7,566 bases of DNA from Prevotellaceae bacterium (lineage in GTDB: Bacteria; Bacteroidota; Bacteroidia; Bacteroidales; UBA932), in contig JAIRZR010000255.1 of assembly GCA_031267155.1 (NCBI GenBank), forward strand, positions 1 to 7,566. Direction: 5' to 3'. Within the stretch, counting starts at the first letter, position 1. Each line of letters begins with the position of its first letter. The translations under genes and the position numbers were made by a program. Of the stretch, positions 1 through 5,594 are shown one piece after another. The notes beneath the pieces were generated by a model that did not search any database, was not told the DNA's origin, and was given only the letters and a program-made list of their open reading frames with translations.

Positions 1-161
1 TAATTCAGATGAGAGTGCGGTAAACAATTTCACCACTTGCTATCGCGTGCAAGCCTTAAAAGGCTTGTGACGGGAAATAAACGGTTTTCTATTGATATTG
101 ATGTCCTACGGACAATTAACGCTATTCAACTTTTAGTTTTTAACTCTCCTGATGCCCTAAA

Positions 162-207
162 CGTCATTTCGCTTTTAGTTTAGGTACGAAACGGGTATTT
201 ACAATGA
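162..207 (+). repeat. 46-bp direct repeat, copy 1
   Basis: This copy matches 327-372 at 44 of 46 positions, the only differences being TA at 200-201 against CG at 365-366. The unit begins CGTCATTTCGCTTTTAGT and continues through a TAGGTACGAAACGGG block to CAATGA. The copies are 165 bases apart. The near identity in otherwise unconstrained intergenic DNA suggests recent duplication or a dispersed repeat family. Confidence 0.9.
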
Positions 208-240
208 AGCTTTTCGTAAGCAGCACATTAAGAGGCTTTT

Positions 241-274
241 CTGGATTGCTACACTGCGTTCGCAATGACGGACA
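241..274 (+). repeat. GGATTGCT...CGCAATGACGG intergenic repeat
   Basis: The segment has complementary ATTGC (245-249) and GCAAT (262-266) arms. Its last 16 bases, TTCGCAATGACGGACA, recur exactly at 363-378. Repeats of this general form, translating to strings such as RNDG, are known to me as common intergenic repeats that create spurious open frames in many bacterial genomes. The assignment to a named family is not made. What is seen directly is the exact internal repetition and the hairpin arms. Confidence 0.6.
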
Positions 275-326
275 ACGATGGTTTGCTTCGATTTATGATG
301 ACGCCTTTTGTAATGTCCTGACTAAG

Positions 327-372
327 CGTCATTTCGCTTTTAGTTTAGGTACGAAACGGGTATTCGCAATGA
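327..372 (+). repeat. 46-bp direct repeat, copy 2
   Basis: This is the second copy of the unit at 162-207. Its end merges into a CGCAATGACGGACA motif (363-378) that is also present at 259-274, so two repeat types are interleaved here. Copy 1 has TTTACAATGA where this copy has TTCGCAATGA; this copy therefore looks closer to the shared motif. Confidence 0.9.
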
Positions 373-428
373 CGGACATCGACCCTTTTGAAGCGCCCTA
401 TATCTTCCAAAGCTTTTTAAAACTAAAG

Positions 429-448
429 TCTTCGCCTAAAGGCGAGGG
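429..448 (-). terminator. Possible terminator of the glycosidase operon
   Basis: A hairpin with a TCGCC/GGCGA core and a 4-base loop, extended outward by C-G and two G-U pairs, lies about 75 bases past the stop of the last glycosidase gene. Read on the minus strand it is followed by ACTTTAGTTTT, which is T-rich but not a clean T-run. It is a plausible but weak intrinsic terminator. Confidence 0.3.
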
Positions 449-522
449 ATTTGCCCCCAGATGTATAAATTAAATTTATTTGATGCGTAACCTTATGAGA
501 TTCAAAATTCAAACCTGATCAG

Positions 523-1479
523 TTAAAAATTCAAATCCTTATCATTAAATATAGCCAGACCTATCTGTTCCAGACCGCCGTTTCGTCCGTTATACCAGAG
601 TAGCCAGCGGTCTTTTTCCTGTATAACGAACGGTTTGTAGCAGGCGCTTGCATCCCAGCTGTCCGGTGTCGGGAAAATAATCGGATTGCCTTCGTAGCGC
701 GTCCAGCTCCCGATGCCGTCCGGGGATTTTGCCATGCCAATCTGCGCCAGATGTTCGTCGTGGAAACCGATGTAGAACATCAGATAATCTTTTTTACGCT
801 TGATAACCTGACAGGCGGTTACTTTATGCTGCTCCCATTCGCGGGCAGGATCGGCGGCAAAGATCGGATTGCCGATATATTTTTCCCAGTGCAGACCGTC
901 TTTGCTTGTAGCATAACCAATAGCGTTCGGTTCGTACTGTTCGCCACCGGAATACCACATCTTGAATACGCCTTCTTCCCCGTCCCAGTTCACATGCGGA
1001 CACATCACGGCGACTTTCTCCCACGGCAATTCGGGCTTCAATACCGGCTCGGCGCTTTGACGGGTAAAGTTAATTCCGTCCATACTCGTGGCATAGCCGA
1101 TGCGCGAACTATCCCGCACCTGACCGGTGTACCATAGATGATAAACGCCGTCCTTTTTCACGATGCCGGGGCGATTGATGCCTTTTTCCCAGTCTGTTTC
1201 ACTGTTGGGCGTGAGGATAATCTGCGGCTGACTCCATTGTTTACCGTCTGCACTGACCGACAGGGCAAGACTGCCTTTTGGTCGCCACGAGTTATACATT
1301 TTGTAAACTCCATCATCTTTGAGTAAGGATACATCGAATATCGTACCCAAATCGCCGCCGCCAAGGACGGGATTGTTTTCATACTTCACCCATTGTGCGG
1401 TTTTTTTTCTGCTGCTTACGCATGACACCGTCAACATCGACAGCATAAGCAAAATAATAAAATTGCATTTGTTTGTCAT
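523..1479 (-). CDS. Beta-propeller glycoside hydrolase-like lipoprotein (GH43/32/130 superfamily)
   Basis: This is probably a surface or periplasmic glycan-active enzyme of the arabinanase/invertase-type five-bladed beta-propeller superfamily; the exact family and substrate are not resolved. The ATG at 1479 gives a short signal peptide (MTNKCNFIILLMLSMLTVSC) ending in a lipobox-like cysteine. The frame extends to a TTG at 1506, but that adds a charged leader before the signal, so the ATG is preferred. Counted from the TTG, blade-like repeats recur: ALSVSADGKQW (81-91), IGYATSMDG (136-144), IGYATSKDG (196-204) and IGMAKSPDG (256-264), each with a GVYKMYNSW, KMWYSGG or LMFYIG strand. Conserved acidic positions such as the D in FDVS (58) may be catalytic, but this is inference. 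It is the last gene of the operon with the rhamnosidase and the fucosidase relic. The propeller fold call is firm; the enzymatic activity is not, and it could be a binding protein. Confidence 0.8.
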   Translation of the reverse strand: MTNKCNFIILLMLSMLTVSCVSSRKKTAQWVKYENNPVLGGGDLGTIFDVSLLKDDGVYKMYNSWRPKGSLALSVSADGKQWSQPQIILTPNSETDWEKGINRPGIVKKDGVYHLWYTGQVRDSSRIGYATSMDGINFTRQSAEPVLKPELPWEKVAVMCPHVNWDGEEGVFKMWYSGGEQYEPNAIGYATSKDGLHWEKYIGNPIFAADPAREWEQHKVTACQVIKRKKDYLMFYIGFHDEHLAQIGMAKSPDGIGSWTRYEGNPIIFPTPDSWDASACYKPFVIQEKDRWLLWYNGRNGGLEQIGLAIFNDKDLNF

Positions 1480-1580
1480 AACTAATCTATTTATATCTGT
1501 TTTCAATATTTTATATAACTGTTTTTATTTTTTTCCTGTCTGCTTACCTTTCCTTTGTTTTTATTCCAGCTTGGTTTCAC

Positions 1581-1626
1581 CCAATTCCTTTCATTTTATC
1601 TCGTCGAATACCAATTCCTTGTCATT
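1581..1626 (-). repeat. Short imperfect direct duplication at the broken end of the fucosidase relic
   Basis: On the minus strand AATGACAAGGAATTGG (1626-1611) is followed, after a 15-base spacer, by AATGAAAGGAATTGG (1595-1581). The two differ only by one missing base. The TGA that ends the relic (1593-1591) lies inside the second copy. The position at the exact point where homology to GH29 stops suggests a link to the deletion event, but this is inference. Confidence 0.6.
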
Positions 1627-1812
1627 GTAAGTGTTGAGCGACAAATGAATGATACCGTAAAAGTCTGCATCGTGCCATTGCAACTGCGCCTCGCTGGGCG
1701 TTGCGCCGTAAAGAGCAGTCAAAGACATTTCATCCCAGCAGGAGAGAAACAAGCCTGATAGACAAGCAATCGATAAAAACGTTTTTTTCATGCGAAAAGA
1801 AATTAAATTCAT
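1591..1812 (-). pseudogene. Truncated alpha-L-fucosidase (GH29), N-terminal relic
   Basis: The 73-codon frame begins with an ATG whose ATGA (1812-1809) overlaps the rhamnosidase stop, so translation is probably coupled. A second ATG at 1791 starts a classical lipoprotein signal, MKKTFLSIACLSGLFLSC. The mature part contains YGATPSEAQLQWHDADFYG followed by IIHLSLNTYNDKE. This matches the start of Bacteroidetes GH29 fucosidases, which read roughly P-S-x-x-Q-L-x-W-H-x-x-x-[FY]-Y-x-F-I-H-F-x-x-N-T-[FY]-[TN]-D-K-E. GH29 enzymes are usually above 400 residues, so the catalytic nucleophile, the acid/base and most of the barrel are missing. Only 84 bases separate its stop from the TTG at 1506, leaving no room for the remainder. 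A small secreted peptide of new function cannot be excluded, but a deletion relic is more likely. Confidence 0.7.
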
Positions 1813-4055
1813 TTGTACTTCATTTCTATCGTATAAGTTCCGGGAGGCAGAACGCCCAGAGAGATGAAAGGCTCGCCCTTCAGCCTTGACGTTTTCAGCA
1901 CGGCGCCATTGCTTTTCACTTCATATTTCTCCGACAGCAAAGGCAGGCAGACCTCGCTTTCCATATTTGCCGGTGTAGTCAGCTGCATGCGGTATTCGCC
2001 GTTTTTGTTTTCTATTTCCAGACTTATTCCTCCCTTTATCGTGGGAATGACCGCCCGGGCATGGGAGAGCGAAGCCGGCTGCGGTCTGATGCGCACCCTG
2101 TCAAATCCGGGCGTTAACGGTTCGACACCCATCAGTTTACGGGGAATCACATTGGCGGGGACGGCGCCCCAGATATGATTCCAGTCCTGATTCGGTTTGT
2201 ATTTGTTATCCCATGCTTCCAGCGAGATGGTGGAGCCGACGCGCAGCATATTGTACCAGCTCCGGTCGTCCGTTTTCGTCAGCAGCTGGAGGGCATATTC
2301 CGCATCCGAAGCCTCATACAGGGCGTCCATCAGGAACTGCGAACCATATACGCTGCATGCCATTTTGCGGCTCCGGATGAACTCCATGACGCGTTTCGTC
2401 CTGCCGGAAGGCGCCATGCCGAACGCCACGGGAAACATATTCGCATGAAGCGACGAATGGAGGGTCGTATCGCCATCGACATAATAGCCCTTCCTGCCGT
2501 TGAAAAACGTTTTATTGTAGCGGGACAGGAATTGACCGGCTTCACGTTCGAAATACGAGGCATCGTCATTCATATTCAGCGCCGCCGCTATTCTGTTCAT
2601 CAGTTTCAAGGCTTCGTAATGATACGCGTTCGTTACGGCATTATAAGCGGTAAACACAAAGCCGTCGGTTTCGCCGTAAGGCCAGTCCACTATATCCCGG
2701 ATCTTACCATTGAAACGAATTGATTTGGCGAACTCGGGCGTCTGAAGTCCCGTTACGGTACTGATCAAACCGTTTTTTTCCCTCAGCTGCATCAGCGTAC
2801 GGGTCTTCAGTATTTCGTAGCCGGCTTTCAGAGAGCGGCTGTCGCCGGTGTACAGGTAGTCATACCATGCGATCATCACCGCCTGCAGTATCCATTCGGC
2901 AGGCCAGGTCGGGTATTCGAGCAGATACTCGTGCGAACGCCGCGCCATCGAATATTCGCGATCGACGCCATAGTGGCAAAGCTGGTTAATCAGCGCATCC
3001 GCCTCGTAGGGTATTCGTTCGCGGTCGCCATCGACGTAAATCCCCAGAAACGAAGTCGCTTTGACCGAATATTTGCACATCTCCCAAATCCGGTTAAGCG
3101 TGTCGCTGCTGCATTCGAAAAAGGAGGCCGATTCGTCAAACGGATAGTGAACCGTTTCGCGCACGATATCGGAGGCTGTCAGCGTTTTTCCGTATCCTTC
3201 GATTTCGCAGTACCGGAACGGCACGACTTCGCCGATGTAAGCGGGGATTAAAACGGCTGCGCGTCCGGTATTCCGCCCGTCTTTTCTTATCTTTATGCGG
3301 TACGTATGCGTTCCCTTCATCAGTCCGAAAGTATAACGATGATAGCGTATCGTTCCTCCGGGATTCCGGTCAATCCGTCCGTCCGACAGACATTCGCCCA
3401 GGTGGACGGTGATGCTGTCTCTGCCCGTATCCGACGTAAGCGTCAGAAGCGGCTGACTAAAAGCGTCCCGCCCGAAATCCGCGAGAATGGTAGATGCTCC
3501 GGCGCTCTTCACAAGGACGGGATGCTCCAGCGATTTCATCTGCGGATAGAAACAGGCGGCATAGTCCGACATCGTGGCAGCCGTACGGAAGGCTTTGACG
3601 TCCGACCATTCGCTCTCTCCCTCCGTGCCAGTAAGGGTCTTCACGCGCCAGAAATAGTTCCGTCGCGGCTGCAGGGCGCTTCCTCCGTACAGCACGGCGG
3701 TAGACTGCCGGCTCTCCACGAGTTCGCTGTCCCAGACGTTTCCCCTGCCTGCGGCGGCGTCTGCCGGATTATCCGCAACGATTATGCGGTAAGCGGTCTG
3801 GTAAGTCGCATTTGCTTCTCCCGGCACAATCCAGCTGAACGATGGCCAGGCTGACCTTATTTCGACATACTGAAGCGGTTCGATTGCGTCGTCCGCCTGC
3901 CACACGGGTACGTTCGATGCATATCCGTTTTGCCATGTATAATCCGTATGTTCTACCAGATCTGTCAGTAAACCGCAGGGTTTGCGCCCGGCAGCCGCCG
4001 ACGTAAGGCAGGATAAGGATATTAAGATGGCTGTAAGTGTATTAAAAAGTTTCAT
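1809..4055 (-). CDS. Alpha-L-rhamnosidase, glycoside hydrolase family 78
   Basis: It hydrolyses terminal alpha-L-rhamnose from glycans or glycosides, probably in the periplasm or at the cell surface. The 748-residue product starts with a signal peptide (about 1-22, cleavage after AAA; C16 makes a lipoprotein reading possible). An Ig/FN3-like domain spans about 60-158 (VEIRSAWPSFSW, NYFWRVKT, WSDVKAFRT), a beta-sandwich about 165-305, and the (alpha/alpha)6 barrel about 310-640. The signature DGDRERIPYEAD (342-353) places E346 and D353 at the positions of GH78 acidic catalytic residues, followed by LEYPTWPAEW (379-388). SLEAWD supplies E613, and DWNHIWG (624-630) carries the conserved His. A C-terminal beta domain follows. 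The ELYINGKKVG-type signature of the usual extra N-terminal rhamnosidase domain is absent, in keeping with the modest length. The ATG at 4055 has no Shine-Dalgarno sequence, which is normal for the phylum. It is first gene of the glycosidase operon. Confidence 0.93.
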   Translation of the reverse strand: MKLFNTLTAILISLSCLTSAAAGRKPCGLLTDLVEHTDYTWQNGYASNVPVWQADDAIEPLQYVEIRSAWPSFSWIVPGEANATYQTAYRIIVADNPADAAAGRGNVWDSELVESRQSTAVLYGGSALQPRRNYFWRVKTLTGTEGESEWSDVKAFRTAATMSDYAACFYPQMKSLEHPVLVKSAGASTILADFGRDAFSQPLLTLTSDTGRDSITVHLGECLSDGRIDRNPGGTIRYHRYTFGLMKGTHTYRIKIRKDGRNTGRAAVLIPAYIGEVVPFRYCEIEGYGKTLTASDIVRETVHYPFDESASFFECSSDTLNRIWEMCKYSVKATSFLGIYVDGDRERIPYEADALINQLCHYGVDREYSMARRSHEYLLEYPTWPAEWILQAVMIAWYDYLYTGDSRSLKAGYEILKTRTLMQLREKNGLISTVTGLQTPEFAKSIRFNGKIRDIVDWPYGETDGFVFTAYNAVTNAYHYEALKLMNRIAAALNMNDDASYFEREAGQFLSRYNKTFFNGRKGYYVDGDTTLHSSLHANMFPVAFGMAPSGRTKRVMEFIRSRKMACSVYGSQFLMDALYEASDAEYALQLLTKTDDRSWYNMLRVGSTISLEAWDNKYKPNQDWNHIWGAVPANVIPRKLMGVEPLTPGFDRVRIRPQPASLSHARAVIPTIKGGISLEIENKNGEYRMQLTTPANMESEVCLPLLSEKYEVKSNGAVLKTSRLKGEPFISLGVLPPGTYTIEMKYK

Positions 4056-4144
4056 TTCGTGTATGTATAATTATTATTATAAAATACATTGTTTTTATTA
4101 TTTATTCTAAATCTTTATATCTGAGACAGTTTAAAATTCGGGTG

Positions 4145-4152
4145 CAAAAATA
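4145..4152 (-). promoter_or_regulatory. Candidate -7 element of the rhamnosidase operon
   Basis: The minus strand reads TATTTTTG, a full match to the Bacteroidetes -7 consensus TAnnTTTG, 89 bases before the rhamnosidase ATG. An upstream TTTG (4170-4167) is only 14 nt away instead of the usual 19-21, so the -33 partner is poor. In such AT-rich DNA a chance match is likely. Confidence 0.3.
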
Positions 4153-4286
4153 ATCATTTTTATCCACAAACTATATTATGCCCGTTTTTTGACGGCGTTT
4201 TTTAGACGCGATACATTGCATCTGAGCACAGTATAACAGAACTGTTGACGCCAGCAATCCTGTCAATTCTGTAAGTCCGCATAGAA

Positions 4287-4307
4287 ACTGTTGCGAAATA
4301 AACTGAC
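4287..4307 (+). repeat. Left terminal inverted repeat
   Basis: It begins ACTGTTGCGAAATAAACTGA and is complementary to 4542-4562 at 18 of 21 positions. All three mismatches are of one kind (C here, T in the reverse complement of the partner). In a minus-strand RNA all three become G-U pairs, so a transcript could form an uninterrupted 21-bp stem. Confidence 0.8.
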
Positions 4308-4349
4308 TGTTATATTCCCCGCAGAGGAAGAAATATCAATGTTTCTAAA

Positions 4350-4475
4350 AGAGGACAAATATTCGAAATTGGTGTACAAATTTCCGAAATAGGTATACAA
4401 ATATCCGAGATAGGTATACAAATATCCGAAATAGGTGTACAAATATTCGAGATTTTAGGACAAATATTCCTAAAG
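4350..4475 (+). repeat. Six 21-bp tandem repeats
   Basis: Six units of exactly 21 bp start at 4350, 4371, 4392, 4413, 4434 and 4455. The four central units share GGTATACAAATATCCGA with few changes, and units 3 and 4 differ at a single base. The two outermost units instead carry AGGACAAATATTC, so the array is symmetric in composition. The period of 21 bp is two turns of B-DNA, placing each unit on the same face of the helix. It also gives 7-residue repeats in translation (CIPISDI on minus, QISEIGI on plus), which explains the open frames on both strands. Confidence 0.95.
4454..4474. repeat. Hairpin in the last tandem unit
   Basis: TTTAGGA (4454-4460) and TCCTAAA (4468-4474) are perfect inverted arms around a 7-base loop. 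The matching first unit lacks the second arm, so only the right end of the array can fold this way. No T-run follows on either strand, so it is not called a terminator. Confidence 0.6.
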
Positions 4476-4541
4476 GCTAAGGTTAGACTATCGTCGTCTG
4501 GTCGATGCCAAATTTTTCCACAGCAGGATAAATAGTGACCG

Positions 4542-4562
4542 GTCAATTTATTTCACAACAAT
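4542..4562 (-). repeat. Right terminal inverted repeat
   Basis: On the minus strand it begins ATTGTTGTGAAATAAATTGA, the partner of 4287-4307. It overlaps the 8-bp palindrome GACCGGTC (4537-4544) and contains the TTG from which the spurious 78-codon frame would start. Confidence 0.8.
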
Positions 4563-4621
4563 CACATAGCTCCGTCAGGTCTTTTGCATTGCATCGCAAA
4601 ATTTTCAATTTCTATTACCTT

Positions 4622-5584
4622 CTATTCCTTTCCTGTTGAGAACTTGAATATCAGTCCAATTTCGTGCGAGGATGAGGCAATTCCACGAAAGTTTTTACCT
4701 GTAAAACCGAGATCGAAGATATAGTGGATATCCATTATATCGGAAATATATCCGACATGGAAGGAAGCAGTGAACGAATTGATTTTGAAGTTTTGGCGTC
4801 CATACAGTCCGAGATTGAAGTTCATAAAATGGTAGAGCGCACCCAGTCCCAGCAATGTTGTTTCCGACTGGCGGATGAAAAAAATTCCCGGTCGGAGCGT
4901 GGAATTTTCCAGATAAGGAATCAGTCCCCTTGAAAACACATGCTTTGCGCCGCCGAGTATCGGGATTTTCCATTCCGCATGGGCATAAACCCTTAGCGGC
5001 CGCGACCAGTAGACATATCTGTTTTCCTTTCCCAAATGATATACCGCCGCTCCGCCTTCGAAATAATCGGAATTAAACAGTCCTCCGAAGCCAAAATCCA
5101 CTCCGAATGCCGACTGTCTTTCGTAAGTGTACCGGTTTGGATCAACTGAGCCGTCGGGATTAATCATGTCCGGAAATGTCAGACCGTTCGGGTCGCTGGT
5201 TCCATAGTAAAAATTAGCCATGAGTCCCGCCTTTATATAGCTTGATTCTCCGGCAGCTATCCTGTAGGAATAGACCAGACCGGCAGAAGTATAGGAATAT
5301 GCCTTGCTTCCGAGCTGGTCGCTCATTATCATGATGCCCGCGCCGCTGTTATAGCGGTCGATGTACGTGTCGAACGAAGCGCTGTACGTAACAAAATCCG
5401 TTCCCGAGGCGGGATAGTGGTTTCTGTAGTTCAGCGTTGCCCGCGTATAATACTCATTTCCCGCGTATGCCGGATTAAAAAACAGCGGCATGGCAGGTTT
5501 TATGGACAGATAGGGGTCCTGCGCGCCTGCAAAAAGGGCGGCACTCAAAAAGACGGCACACAAATATGTTTTTATTCTATACAA
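4622..5584 (-). CDS. PorP/SprF family outer-membrane protein (type IX secretion-linked)
   Basis: PorP/SprF proteins are outer-membrane beta-barrels associated with type IX secretion or with surface anchoring of its substrates in Bacteroidetes. The 320-residue product has a clear signal peptide (about 1-21, cleavage in FAGA/QDP) and then the family pattern: QDPYLS, FFNPAYAGNEYYTRATLNYR (36-54 region), TYSASFDTYI (66-75), AGIMIMSDQLGS (82-93), AGLVYSYRI (101-109), and HEIGLIFKF (307-315) at the end. Alternating hydrophobic and aromatic residues continue throughout, as in a barrel of normal length for the family. The start is unusual: no ATG fits, an in-frame stop lies at 5593-5591, and TTG at 5584 is the best choice, with ATA or ATT the only codons before it. 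It follows recJ by ten bases and is probably co-transcribed and translationally coupled. No SprB-like adhesin is adjacent, so its partner is unknown. Confidence 0.87.
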   Translation of the reverse strand: MYRIKTYLCAVFLSAALFAGAQDPYLSIKPAMPLFFNPAYAGNEYYTRATLNYRNHYPASGTDFVTYSASFDTYIDRYNSGAGIMIMSDQLGSKAYSYTSAGLVYSYRIAAGESSYIKAGLMANFYYGTSDPNGLTFPDMINPDGSVDPNRYTYERQSAFGVDFGFGGLFNSDYFEGGAAVYHLGKENRYVYWSRPLRVYAHAEWKIPILGGAKHVFSRGLIPYLENSTLRPGIFFIRQSETTLLGLGALYHFMNFNLGLYGRQNFKINSFTASFHVGYISDIMDIHYIFDLGFTGKNFRGIASSSHEIGLIFKFSTGKE

Positions 5585-5594
5585 TATAATTTAT

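Larger units (their letters stand above)
1..522. other. Non-coding left flank with dispersed repeats
   Basis: No convincing gene lies in this 522-base stretch. It holds a 46-bp direct repeat (162-207 and 327-372), short copies of a CGCAATGACGG motif, and several small hairpins: CAAGCCT/AGGCTTG at 50-67, TGTCC/GGACA at 102-114 and TCGCC/GGCGA at 432-445. Two tandem ATTCAAA heptamers lie at 500-513, just downstream of the first real gene. An open frame of 22 codons enters from the left edge and stops at the TGA at 68-70. It could be the end of a plus-strand gene, but the fragment is too short to judge. The 89-codon frame at 204-473 runs through the repeats and encodes no recognisable protein. 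Confidence 0.7.
4285..4564. mobile_element. MITE-like element with inverted-repeat ends and a tandem-repeat core
   Basis: The ends are 21-bp inverted repeats matching at 18 positions (4287-4307 and 4542-4562), with weaker similarity running further inward. The pentamer CATAG occurs at 4280-4284 and at 4565-4569, each exactly two bases outside its inverted repeat, as expected of a 5-bp target-site duplication. The core carries six 21-bp tandem repeats. No transposase is encoded, so the element would need to be mobilised in trans. An alternative is a cis-acting RNA or DNA structure rather than a transposable element. No family name is assigned. Confidence 0.5.
4056..4621. other. 566-bp intergenic region between PorP-like gene and rhamnosidase operon
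   Basis: No convincing gene is present. From the right it holds a TTTTGC/GCAAAA hairpin without a T-run (4582-4601), the inverted-repeat element (4285-4564), a GC-poor stretch with two GTTTTTT runs (4184-4202), a possible promoter (4145-4152) and a very AT-rich rhamnosidase leader. The 78-codon minus frame at 4546-4310 begins with TTG, lies wholly inside the element, and stays open because the 21-bp repeat contains no stop in that frame. A plus-strand frame through the same repeat is open as well, from 4302 to about 4530. Confidence 0.7.

Noticed and set aside
2..70. Partial plus-strand gene entering from the left edge
   Set aside because: Only 22 codons are visible before a TGA, with no family signal. 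A chance open frame of this length is common.
204..473. 89-codon plus-strand open frame
   Set aside because: It runs through two kinds of intergenic repeat, has no recognisable domain, and its translation (HCVRNDG-type strings) is typical of repeat-derived false genes.
2175..2723. 182-codon plus-strand open frames here and at 3306-3854
   Set aside because: Both are antisense to the GH78 gene, in GC-richer coding DNA where long shadow frames are common. Neither shows a recognisable protein.
4350..4475. Array of promoters formed by TTTG every 21 bp on the minus strand
   Set aside because: Each unit reads GATATTTG, one base off the -7 consensus, and the gap between successive TTTG and -7 positions is about 13 nt, not 19-21.
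4350..4475. CRISPR array
   Set aside because: The repeats are directly tandem with no spacers, the unit is only 21 bp, and no cas gene is present.
4310..4546. 78-codon minus-strand open frame with CIPISDI repeats
   Set aside because: It starts at TTG inside an inverted repeat, ends in the other inverted-repeat region, and is open only because a 21-bp repeat is a multiple of three. The opposite strand is open for the same reason.
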